Below the pieces are notes generated by a model that was not told the origin of the DNA, ran no database searches, and was given only the letters and a program-made list of their open reading frames with translations. Below are positions 43,769 to 54,765 of a DNA stretch of 64,000 nt, in pieces. The translations under genes and the position numbers were made by a program. The DNA lies in assembly GCF_001625215.2 (NCBI RefSeq), contig NC_030387.2, forward strand, positions 29,597,606-29,661,605, in the 5' to 3' direction. Source of the stretch: Daucus carota subsp. sativus (lineage: Eukaryota > Streptophyta > Magnoliopsida > Apiales > Apiaceae). The stretch's first letter is position 1, and the number at the start of each line of letters is the position of its first letter.

Positions 43769-46084
43769 ATTTTAAAAAAAAAGGGAAAAGCAGAGTCAAG
43801 TACTGGTGCAAAAAAAAGAAAGGAAAAAGGGAAAGCTAAGGCAAAAGAAAGCCAAAAGGGAAAGCAGAGGCAAGATGAAGATGAAGATGAAGATGATGAA
43901 GATGACGAAGAAGACATACAAAAGCCAGGTTCTGCAAGGGATTTCTCCAACAGAACAAGAACAAGAAATTCACCTTCAAAATTCTGTGAAGTTTTAAGTC
44001 AACTATCTGCAGAACAAACACAATGGATAAGAGCAACAGGATTTCATGAGCTCCTTAATTTTTCAATTAAGGAGCTTCCACATAGACTGGGATTTCAACT
44101 GCTCAAATCGTTTGATGAGGACAAATGTGTCCTAAATTTGGAATGTGGTGAAATTCCAATTACTGAAGAAGATGTACATCTGGTTCTAGGATTACCAAAG
44201 GGCACTCTTCCTGTTGAACTTGAGACAGATGAAGATTCACAGGCAGAAAAAGAGAAACCTTTTAGAGCACAGTTTGGAAAAAGTCATGTTAGGACAAGTG
44301 ATCTTGTCAGTGAGATTAAGAAAGGCACTGCTGATGATCATTTTAAGACAAACTTTCTGGTTTTAATGGGGAACACTCTCATTCAAACAGTGTCGAACGG
44401 GCTTGTTGATCAGCGACTAGTTCGATTTAGAGGAGATATCAATCGCTACAGTGTCTACAATTGGTGTTCTTATCTTTTGCAGAGTTTAAAAAATTGTAAA
44501 AAGGAATGGGCAAAGGATCCAGCAACAAAGTACTTTTGTGGACCTCTGGTTTTCCTCATTGTAAGTATATATTATCTATATTTTGTTGAATCTAATATTA
44601 CAATTTGTTGAATCTAATATTTTGTTGAATCTAATATTTTGTTTAATCTAATATTAAAATCTGTTGAATTCTTGTTTCCAATGTTGAACATGTTGAATTT
44701 CTTTTTGAATTGTGTTGAACATGTTCAAAAATATATATTGTCATTATAACATATTTTTTTATGTTATATGTAGTTGTTCTATGTGGATAGAGTGTGGATT
44801 AAAATTGAAACTGAAGTTGTCCGCACCATACCAAGATTCACAGCTTGGTCAGATAAAGATTTGAGAGCAAGAGAAAGGAAGGAAACTTCTGAAAATTTAT
44901 TTGGAAAAGGAAGAATCAGGTCTGCAGATGAAAGCACTGAACAGACACAAGAAGTTGATAGAAATCTTGATGAAGAAAGAAAGAGAGTAAGTAAATATAT
45001 GACTTTGTTTTTTTGACTTGCAATATTTTGTTGAATATATTAGTTTGTTTCTTTTCGTTGAAATATGATGTTGAATCTGTATATCAATTCTGTTGAATAT
45101 GTTAGATTGTTTTTTTTAGTTGAAATATTTTGTTGAATCTAAAATTAAAATTTGTTGAATTTGTTAGGTTATGTCTTTAAGTTTCAATATTTTGTTGAAT
45201 ATATATATCAATGTTGTTGAATATATGATATTGTTTTTTACAGGAACAAATGATTGTTGAATTAGAGAATTTGGCTTTTATCTTGGTTGAAAGTCGAAAG
45301 CAATTTGATGCTGCAAACAGACAATTCAACAAATGTTTGAAAAGTTGTATTGATTACAACACTGTAAATAATAATGAAGAGTTTCTGACGAGGGTTGAAG
45401 CTGCCCAAGTTTTTGTCTGTAGTGAGGCTGACCAATTTGAAAATCAATCAAGGCAGCAAGAAAAAGAAACTGACGGAGCTTCTCAATATAATTTTGAACC
45501 ATTGGGCAATCCGGTTTCTGAAGAAAGAGAAGTTCAAGCAGAAAAACAAGCTGAGGAAGAAAGACAAGTAGAAAAGGAAAGAAATATTCAGGAAGTTGAG
45601 GAAGAAAGAGAAGTTGAATCAGAAAAAGGAGCTGATGGAGTGCAAAAAGAAATTGAGAAAGAAAGACCTGTTGAAAAGACTGTTTCTCCGGTTCAGTCAT
45701 CAAAAGAAATTGAGCAAGAAAAACCAGTTGAAAAGACTGTTTCTCCGATTCAGTCATCAAAAGAAATTGAGCAAGAAAAACCAGTTGAGAACACTGTTTC
45801 TCCGGTGCAGTCATCAATGGGAAGTGAGGTGATCAGAATGCTTGATGCTGCTGAAAAGGATTACCAAGAAAAAATCAGGGCCCAAGAAATGGCAAGCAAC
45901 GTAAATGTTGTTGGGATAGCAACGGAGGCTGTATCTGGGCTTCACGATGAACGCACCAGTGATACTGAGATGCCTGTTGCTGAACACGGAGCTGATAAAG
46001 AAGAAGCAGTTGAAGAACAAGCAGCACCAGAAGCTCTTGACGTCAGTTCACGTAAAGCAGCACAGCTTGTTAAAAAGGTAAACT

Positions 46085-46510
46085 ATTAAGAATTTTTAAT
46101 ATAATATAGTCGTGGGTTTAATATCACTTTATTCAACTAGTTCAACTGCCCAATAACCCATGTTCAACTTTTGTCTGTGTTGAACTTGGGTTCAATCCAG
46201 GTTGAACATAGTTTATTTCTATAAACCAACTCAACCCCAAACATTATCTCGTAAGTGTGTGATTAGGGTTATAAATTGAAATAAAAAATGACATCTTTCT
46301 ATACCCCCAACCAAACCCTTAAGAGTTTTTGTTATGTAGAGATTGGATCCATTTTATTCTCTATTTTAATTAATTTTACTGTTTTAGTATATTAAATTTG
46401 TTTTAGTTCAACAGCCGATTAACCCATGTTCAACATTCATCCGTGTTGAACATGTGTCCAAATGAGGTTGAACATGGGTTACTTCTATAGTGATTAACTG
46501 AATGTTATAA
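46085..46510 (+). repeat. Copy of a MULE-internal dispersed block (intron 5)
   Basis: Contains TTCAACTAGTTCAAC, CCCATGTTCAAC, TCTGTGTTGAAC, ACATTATCTCGTAAGTGTGT, AGGGTTATAAATTGAAATAA and TATACCCCCAACCAAACCCT. The same ordered block recurs at 47450-48060 (two to three partial copies) and 48842-49640 (two copies), all inside this MULE. Confidence 0.75.
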
Positions 46511-47449
46511 TGATCAATAGGATGGAAAGAAAGTAAAAATTATATTCAACACATCAAGAAGGATGAATGTAGTATCTTCAACTGTTCCTCCTCCACAGAA
46601 GCTGACAATAAAAACAACTGCCCAACCAAATGTGCAAAGCTCTGGAGAAGTCCTTCCTAGTTTTTCTTTAGGATTGACTCAAGTTGAAAAGGAAGCAGAG
46701 CTTGAAAGACAGCGAAAATCAGAAGAAGAAGCTGCACAGGTGGACAAGGGGAAAAGAATAATACATGCAGCTGAAGTGTTGAAATCTCCCTGGAAAATAA
46801 GGTTAACAAGAATCAGCACAAAGATTAACAAAGAAGAGCAAAAGTTGAAAGATTGGCTTCTGACAATTGATCCAGAAGGATAGTAAGTTTCTTTTAACCT
46901 CCAGTCAAATTAAGATTTTTGTTGAATATTGTATCATTTTATGTTGAGTATATGGATAATATTTAATAATATTTGTGTTGCAACAGTTTCCTTTACTTTG
47001 ACACTGCAAACGCAATTCTGGACAATTCAAATTGCATTTCTTTCCAGCCGAAACAGTTGGTGACAGCACAAGTTGTTGATGCTTTCTGCCACATTCTGAA
47101 TATGAATGAAATGTATAAAGCAGAACAATCACCTCTGAGACTATTTGTTCCTCATCATGTGACAGTAAGTGAATTGTCAATAGAATTTAAAAAGTAAAAT
47201 ATATCATTATACCATGTGAATAACATTTTATGATTACTTGTAGGTCTATGTTTTGAGACATTCAAATTCAGAGGAGGAAGAGCAACATTTCAAAAAGTTT
47301 GTAAGAGATTTTGATGATGTTCTCGCTGCTTATGATCACATCAAATTCAACGATGTTGACTTGGTAAAATATTTACTTCATTATTCAGTGATATTATATA
47401 TATGATAACTATAATTTTAACTTATTTTAATGTTGCTGCATGAATGACT

Positions 47450-48060
47450 AATTATCTGTATATAATCATGTATTTAATATCACTGTATTCAACTACTTCA
47501 ACAGCCCAATAACCCATGTTCAACATTTGTCTGTGTTGAACATGGGTGCAAAGGAGGTTGAACATTGGTTATTTCTATACCCCAACCCAACCCTAAACCG
47601 TATCTCATAAATATGTGACTTAGGGTTGAAAATTAAAATAACAAATGAGGTCTTTCTATACCCCCAACCAAACCCTTTTGAGTTATTGTTTTTATCTTCT
47701 ACTGATCAGAAATTTAACAGTGGTGAACATGGCTACAAAAGGGGTTGAACATGAGTTATTTCTATACTCCAAATCAAACCCGAAACACTATCTTGTAAGT
47801 ATGTGATAAGAGTTAGAAATTGAAATAAAAAATGACATCTTTCTATACCCCCAACCAAACCCTTATGATTTTTCATTATGTAGAGATTGGATCCTTTATA
47901 TTCTCTATTTTAATTAATTTAAATGTTTTAATATAATTCTTTGTTAAATATCACTGTATTCAACTAGTTCAACAGCCCATTAACCCATGTTCAACATTTA
48001 TCATTGTTTTTACTGTTTTGAGTTTTTGATTTTTAGACACAGCATTCATTATATACTCTA
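47450..48060 (+). repeat. Partial copies of the dispersed block (intron 8)
   Basis: Two to three shortened copies in intron 8 (47364-48097) with the same ordered words (CCCATGTTCAACATTT, AACATGGGT, GACATCTTTCTATACCCCCA). They expand this intron to over 700 bp. Confidence 0.7.
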
Positions 48061-48841
48061 TTTTTATTAATTTTACTGTTTTAATATTTTCCAACAGATT
48101 TTCTTCAGCATGACAGTTTCCGACCATCACTACCTCTTATGTTTCAACATTAAAAAACCAAGTTTTGAGGTTATTGATAGTAGTGCTCTGCAGCCAGATT
48201 TCGATGCAAAGTACCAGCAAATACCTCAAAATATTGTAAGTAATTACTACTTTATTAAAATGATCATATTCTTTTTTGACTTGAATTTGACATGGAATTC
48301 TCTCAATTAATGTATGCTTTTTAACAGAGAAACTTCCTTGTAAGATACATGGTTTTAAAAAATCATTCAAAGGCGAAGGACATAGCTTCTCTTGTGCCTG
48401 TTAGATTGGAAATGAAGTGGAGAACTGAGCACAATCATATTGATTGTGGTCTTTTTGTCATGAGACACATGGAGCACTACCAGGGTGTTTCAAAAAATTG
48501 GGATTGTGGACTCGCTGTTGAGGGAAAAGTCCAAGACCAACAGCTAGATGTTCTGAGGACAAGATATGCACACCAGATTCTATTGCATGAATGCAACAAA
48601 CAGAAGCATCATGTGGAGTATCAGATTTTTGAAGAACATATGAAAAAAGCTGAATTGGAGAAGCAGAAAGCGAAAGAAAAAAAGGAAAAGGATACTAAAG
48701 CTCCTGCAAAAAGACAAAGACGTGCCTAAGCACAATTTGATCAGACTTTTAAATCTTTTGCTTGTAAATATATTGCTATTATGTGCATTTTGCATAATAC
48801 ATAATTCCTTGGTCACCAAGAAACAAATATGTAATTGCATG

Positions 48842-49690
48842 AATGCTAATTGATCTGTATATAATTGTTTCTTTAGTATCAATGTATTTTATATGTACTA
48901 TTCTTCCCCAGTTCAACAGCCCATGAATCCATGTTCAACATTTATCTGTGTGGAACATGGGTACAAAGACAGTTGAATTCATGAGTTATTCTATATCCCA
49001 AATAAAACCCCAAACAATATCTCGTAAGTGTGTGATTAGGGTTATAAATTGAAATAAAAAATGACATCTTTCTATACCCCCAACCAAACCCTTAAGATTT
49101 TTTATTATGTAGAGATTGGATCCATTTTATTCTCTATTTTAATTTGTTTTAGTTCAACATTATTTATATACAAATTCAAGAATGAAAATATATAATTGTT
49201 TCTTTAGTATCAATGTATTTTAATTTGTTTTAGTTGAACATTATTTATATACAAATTCAAGAATGAAAATATATAATTTTATGCTAATTGATCTGTATAT
49301 AATTGTTTCTTTAGTATCAATGTATTTTATATGTACTATTCTTCCCCAGTTCAACAGCCCATGAATCCATGTTCAACATTTATCTGTGTTGAACATGGGT
49401 ACAAAGACGGTTGAATTCATGAGTTATTCTATATCCCAAATAAAACCCCAAACAATATCTCGTAAGTGTGTGATTAGGGTTATAAATTGAAATAAAAAAT
49501 GACATCTTTCTATACCCCCAACCAAACCCTTAAGATTTTTTATTATGTAGAGATTGGATCCATTTTATTCTCTATTTTAATTTGTTTTAGTTCAACATTA
49601 TTTATATACAAATTCAAGAATGAAAATATATGTGTTCAACATTATTTATATAGAAATTCAAGAATGAAAGTATATGTGTTCAACATTATT
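48842..49690. repeat. 438-bp direct duplication between the two MULE genes
   Basis: The first copy begins near 48842 and the second near 49280 (GCTAATTGATCTGTATATAA at both), separated by 438 bp and nearly identical. They contain the dispersed block described at 46085-46510. Short repeats of TTCAACATTATTTATATA-AATTCAAGAATGAAAAT follow. The block lies in the convergent intergenic region and could contain the 3' ends of both transcripts. Confidence 0.85.
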
Positions 49691-49748
49691 TATATAAGAA
49701 TTCAACAAAACAAAACTTCAAAATAACAAATATTCAACTATACAAAAA

Positions 49749-52700
49749 CTAGAGTTCAAAATTGTCACCCATGCCACTTTCACTGTTGTCTGTACTTTGT
49801 TTTTGTTTCTTCTTCCCAGCAGAATTCTCATCCAAATTTTGCATTTTTCTTACAGGACAATTCCTAAAGTCATGATAAACTTCTGTCTTGCAATACCTGC
49901 AAATCCTCTTTAGTTTACCAGAAAGTATAGTTGATTTTTCAGCAGCACTCTTAATTCTCTTTGTTCCACACCCTTTGTTCCGACATTGATTTGGAGGCTT
50001 GACTTCAATGTTAACTGGAATCTCTGATCCAATAAACTTTTCAACAACATCTTTCTTGTTTCCCACAACTAGCTTCCCTTCAAATTTCCAACCACGTAAC
50101 TTCTGTTTTACATCTTTTAGACAACTTTGAATCAAATCAAGTGCTTCTTTATTGTCACCAGCCAACCCCATACACGAATTGAAATCAAACCAAATATCAT
50201 TCACAATAACACTAAATTTCTCTTTATCATCACTTGATGTGCTTGAAACAAATTTGTTGCATTTTTCTCAGCATTTTTCATCCATCTATTCTGAACAAGA
50301 TGCCTTGGGAGCTTGTGCACAGGAACTTGTTTTAATGCAAGAATCAAATGACTGCATGGCAAACCAATTCTTTCAAACATCCTACAAGAACACTCAAGTT
50401 TATGATTTTCCAAAATGTGCAAAACCTGTACCAAATATAAGTGATTTAATATCAAATATAAAATACATACAAACATGAAAAATAAATTACATATATTCAA
50501 CACTACTAAAACATATATTCAACACAAATTGAATTGTATTTCAACACAAACTAAAATATATTCAACACTACTAAAACATATATTCAACAAAAATAAATAT
50601 ATACAACACCCCTAAGACATGTATTCAACAACCCTAAAACATATATTCAACACCCCTAAGACATTGTATACGAAATATACAATACATGCAAACATAGAAA
50701 ATAAATTACACTAAAAAAGGCATTAAATAATAATCAAATGCAATCTACTAGTACTTCAGAAATACCTGAAATTCTTTAGCAGCTTTAAGATCATGTAAAA
50801 CAAACTTCTTTACTTCAACACCACTCATATCCTTTATTACCAAATGGAAACAAGCATCTCGTACTTGTTTCTGGAATTTATAAAATATTTCACGTGTGTA
50901 TAACTCTGCAGCATCCTTCTCCAAAAATAGTTCTGTATCAGTACTTGGGAACGCAACATTAGACTTATGATTCAAGTCTGAATTGATATTACGTTGCTTA
51001 TCCATTGCAGTCTCAAAACGTAGATAAAACTGAGATAGAGTATCACCAGGTTGATGATAATGACTAAAAAATGAATTTGCACTTTCTGACCAAGATGTTG
51101 TCCGTAATATTCCTAATAAAGGATCTTCTTTGAAATATGCTGGAATCCATAAATGTCGGCATTCATACATATCACACAACCACTCATTGTCAGTCATCTT
51201 AAACTCATCCATCAAAGATTTCCAACCAGCTTCAAACTCAGATATATCCAAATTTTCACCCCATACAAAAGGTTTAAGCTTTGATAAAAATCCACCATCC
51301 ATTGCCAATACCACACCAACCTAAAAATACATTTTAAAAAAAAAACTAACAAATATCAGGCATACAAATTTCTCAACATAAAAAATAGATATATTCAACA
51401 CTACTAAAACACATATTCAACACAAATCAATATATTCAACACCCCTAAGACATGTATTCAACACCAATAAAACATATATTCAACACAAATACATATATTC
51501 AACACAAATGTTATGGAGGTTCAACAGAAGATACCTTGGATGGAAATTTTTTCATGATGTGCCACATACAAAGACGATGCCTTGTCTTTTCTTTATCAAA
51601 CACATCAGCAATTGCTTGTTTCATTGCAGCACATTGATCAGTCAATATGCATAATGGATGTCGCCCCATACAATTTAGTAAAGCTTGAAAAATCCATTTG
51701 TAATGAGCTATATCTTCTTTTGAAAGTAGACCAGCACCAAAAGTTACACACTTTCTATGATTGTCAACACCACAGATTGGAACAAAAACCATGTTATACC
51801 TGAAAACAAATATATGTTTATTAAGAATTGAAGAAAAAAGAGAATAAGCTATACACAAAATACATTAGAAAATAACATAAATTTCTTACTTGTTAGTACT
51901 AAATGTGGCATCTACTGAAATAACATCACCAAACACATCATAGTTTCTACGACCAACACAATCTGCCCAAAATAACTTTGTCAATTTTCCAGACTCATCC
52001 ACATCATGTTCATAGTAGAATCTGCCATTAGAAGAATCCTTCAAAGATTGAAATTTATTCAATATTACTTTTGCATCTGCATTCCCAATTATGTTCTTCA
52101 AGTCTCTATTCCAATTTTTAAAATCAACAACTGTTGCCCCAATCTGGTCATACCCTCCAACAAACTCTTTCATTAAACCAAACGCACGAGCAGGACCTAT
52201 TCTGACTTTTGAACAATCAAATGCAAAATTTTGATGTGCAACAGTCATTGACCGGTTTGCCTTCAAAAACTTCTTACCATCAGCACTAGCAAACCTATGA
52301 TTATGTTGTTCAATAAACAAAGTAATCTCATATATTGAACCCTTCGTATGTTTCACCACAATCATAGCAGGACATCCACATCTAGTAAACATACTTTTCC
52401 TCTTTTGTTTTGAACAAAATGAGCCATCATCATTCTTCTCACCATTTTTAGAATAAAAGCCTTCTCGTGAACAGTGAAAACGTTTCGATTGAATACGTCC
52501 ATCTCGATATCGCTTCTCACTACCACGCCTAATATCAAATCCACAAGAACGACCATAATCAACATAAAAATGCGCAGCCTCATCTATACTCCTAAATGAT
52601 TTTCCAACATTAGGTTTACTATCAACCATACAAGGCAACCAATACGTTGTAGAACCTGGAGATACATATTTACGCGAAGACAAATCATCAACTTCTCCCA

Positions 52701-53285
52701 AAGACAAATCATCATCTTCTATAGCCACAACATCCATAGGCAATGTATTAGCATCAAAGTTTTGAGCAATTTTATCACCAAAACCTGAAAAAGTTATAGA
52801 ACTAAACTGAAAATCCCAAAACATTATATTCAACAGTTACACATAAACAAAGTTCAACATAAAGAAAACAAAGATTCAATAAATATCTTGTTCAAATCCC
52901 AAAAAGTACTCAAGTAAGAGTAATCATACAAAATTGATACTTATATTCAACAAACACTTATAATTACAGTCAACAAATTAAATACAATTATAATTCATAC
53001 TTATAAGTACACTTATAAGTCATTATATTCAACAGATGCACGTAAACAAAGTTCAACATAAATACAACCAGAATTCAACATATTTAAGTCATATACATAT
53101 CGTTCAACAGAATTCATACTAATATTCAACAAACACTTTATAATTACATATAATAATTGATTCATATACAACTCGTTCAACAAAAGTTAATCATACATTC
53201 AACGAAACAACAAACATTCAGATTAAAAAAAGAATCAACAAACTAAACTCAAAGAAAATCATGTCGTACCTGAATTCAAGTCCAT
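49749..53285 (-). pseudogene. FAR1-type MULE transposase (one 1-bp frameshift near the C terminus)
   Basis: Five exons with GT-AG borders: 53285-53270, 52784-51890, 51799-51535, 51320-50766 and 50425-49749. The tiny first exon supplies MDLNS, joined in phase to 'GFGDKIAQNF'. Domains: FAR1 DNA-binding (about 65-165, Cys/His-rich, with FHCSREGF and CGCPAMI); MULE transposase core with Asp297 in ISVDATF, Asp358 in ILTDQCAAM, CxxH in LCMWHI, and a downstream SESANSFF glutamate near 480; SWIM zinc finger CSC-x(n)-CSH near 590-605; and a C-terminal CGTKR/CRYCK-x-HDFRNCP zinc-knuckle-like region. The last exon needs a 1-bp shift at the T-run 50262-50266 (plus strand). As it stands the protein ends at about 652 residues, after the SWIM finger. 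The catalytic core is intact, so activity may be only partly lost. Confidence 0.87.
50262..50266 (-). other. Frameshift site in the transposase (T5/A5 run)
   Basis: On the minus strand the frame through the SWIM region (…MKNAEK) runs into a stop at 50203-50201. The frame giving the conserved downstream part (…CNKFVSSTSSDDKEKF…) differs by one base, and the A5 homopolymer between them is the likely indel site or sequencing error. Confidence 0.7.
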
Positions 53286-53835
53286 AGCACAATCGCATAC
53301 AAGAAGAACAATCGTACAGAGTAATAACCAAATCTCCACCTAAAAAAACAAATTTTTTATTATAATATTCAATCGAACACCACAAAACACCTCCAAACAA
53401 CCTAATCCCGACGAATACAGTACAGGCGTCAAAGAAAAAACAATAAAACAAGTAAAACACATCAAATCGTATATCTCGAGCTGAAGAAAACAACTAAACA
53501 GCAAATTTATGTAAAAAAAACAGTAATTTACCTTCAAGTATGCGTAAATCTGTAGTCGAAAACCGCGTTGTTCTCTCTCCAGCTCAGAAACTCGCCGTCG
53601 TCTCTCTCCGATGCGTCTTCTCTCTCTAGCCGGCAAAAATTTCCAACAAACAATAATACGCTTCTGTTAATTTTTTAGTTTATATAGGTTATAACTGTTT
53701 AAACGTAAATTGACTAAATTACCCCTCTATTATAAAATTTTAAGTCAGCCCCAGCCCTAGGATCAAATCTAATCTGATGGCCCAAAAAAGTTTGTAAGTT
53801 TGTAACTTAAAAAAGTTTTTATTTGATCCCATTCC

Positions 53836-53859
<24 letters not shown>

Positions 53860-53866
<7 letters not shown>

Positions 53867-54568
53867 TTTTACTCCAATAGAAACCTCCTTATCCTAGAAA
53901 CTAAAAACCAAACTGAAATATCACTAAATCCTAAAGCAAATACCACTAAATTTTTAAACAACCCCATCTCCACCTCCATCTTCATCAAACCCACCTCCAT
54001 CTTCACCAACCCCACCTCCACTACCACCACCTCCGTCGTCGCCTCCTTCATAACCACTACCACCTCTATGCCGCCCACGCCCTCCATAACCACCACCTCC
54101 ATCTCCATCTCCACCTCCACCTCCACCTCCATTATTTCTTTAACAACACAACCTCCACACCTCCATCTTCACCAGGCCCATCTTAATCGCCGCTTCAACC
54201 TCCTTCAGATTCGTTCATACTTCTTTCTCCACCTCGACTCAACTTCAAAGACGGAGCCGCCACTATTCCGGCAACGCTCCAACCCCCTACTTCAAGCCGC
54301 CCAAACCTCCGCTACAATCATCTTTCCTCCATCTCCACCTTCACCTCCACCATCTCCACCACTATCACCACCATCTGAATCGAAAACATGAACAGATCTG
54401 GAGATTCTAAGCTGGTTAATATCTGGAGATTGAGTTTTCACTAAATTCTGCAGCACAGATCACTAAATCCTAAAAAGATAATCACTAAATTGTACTGAGA
54501 ATATCACTAACTTGTATTGGTTTCTAGTTTTTATTTTAAAATTGGTTTCTATTTGATCATGAACCTAT
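53860..54568. mobile_element. Small MULE-like element with a CCACCTCC-rich core
   Basis: Ends resemble each other inverted: TATAGAGTTTTACTCCAATA then GAAACC...AAACTAAAAACCAA at the left, and inverted TATAGGTTCATGATCAAATA then GAAACC...AAACTAGAAACCAA at the right, with ATCACTAAATCCTAAA-like words next to both. It sits between (TA)n tracts, right beside the 12-kb MULE. The core (53965-54360) is almost all C, T and A on the plus strand, dominated by CCACCTCCA; the Val/Met/Glu-rich and Pro/Ser-rich frames across it are low-complexity. Confidence 0.65.
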
Positions 54569-54570
54569 AT

Positions 54571-54765
54571 ATATATATATGGTCCAGGTCCCTGGCAGCC
54601 GTATGCCCGGGACTGGTTAACCAACACACATATCTTGAACTGTTGGATGCATATCGAGCGGACATGATCATATTAAAATTTTAATATGATCCTGACCGCT
54701 CGATATATGCTGATTTCTTAGTATCAAGAGATCCAGGACATCCACTAGGCTATATCCCGTGTTTC
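54571..54765. mobile_element. Short foldback element with a perfect central palindrome
   Basis: GGTCCAGGTCCCTGG at the left is weakly mirrored by CCAGGACATCC-type sequence at the right. The centre is a strong hairpin: GCATATCGAGCGG...ATGATCATATTAAAA meeting TTTTAATATGAT...CCGCTCGATATATGC (about 54648-54710). Likely a MITE; class unknown, no clear target duplication. Confidence 0.5.

Larger units (their letters stand above)
42191..48729 (+). pseudogene. ULP1-like C48 cysteine protease gene of the MULE (one in-frame stop)
   Basis: Ten exons with GT-AG borders and matching phases: 42191-42233, 43240-43560, 43662-44560, 44774-44986, 45244-46077, 46521-46882, 46987-47164, 47244-47363, 48098-48235 and 48328-48729. 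These span 1170 codons, but codon 157 is TAG (43766-43768) in exon 3. Exon 3 encodes a Lys/Asp/Glu-rich tract and then a DUF1985-like domain ('WIRATGFHELLNFSIKELP', 'ITEEDVHLVLGLP'). Exons 4-6 encode a charged, coiled-coil-like region with three copies of an 'EIEQEKPVEKTVSPIQSS'-like repeat. The C terminus is the ULP1/SENP peptidase: His in SDHHYLLC, Asp in FEVIDSS and Cys in IDCGLFVMRH. The usual oxyanion Gln is not obvious before the Cys. Family enzymes cleave SUMO-type isopeptide bonds; the role in MULEs is unknown. The stop may be a mutation or an avoided segment; without it the gene would be complete. Confidence 0.82.
41832..53844. mobile_element. 12-kb Mutator-like element carrying a ULP1-like protease and a FAR1-type transposase
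   Basis: Terminal inverted repeats of about 70 bp: the left end runs TATAGGGGAGGGTTCCGGTA, then ACAAACTTTTTTAGTTAAAA, then ACTTACAAACTTTTTT and CCATCAGAT. The right end, inverted, runs TATAGGAATGGGATCAAATA, AAAACTTTTTTAAGTTACAA, ACTTACAAACTTTTTT and CCATCAGAT. Both borders are in (TA)n, so a 9-bp duplication cannot be resolved. Inside are two convergent genes: ULP1-like protease (+, 42191-48729) and MULE transposase (-, 53285-49749). Plant MULEs that carry ULP-like genes are known (Kaonashi elements in Arabidopsis, CUMULE in melon). Introns and spacers hold a 73-bp tandem array, a dispersed block of several hundred base pairs, and very many GTTGAA words. Confidence 0.9.

Noticed and set aside
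53869..54391. Val/Glu/Met-rich and Pro/Ser-rich frames
   Set aside because: Low-complexity translation of the CCACCTCC-rich core on either strand; no domain.
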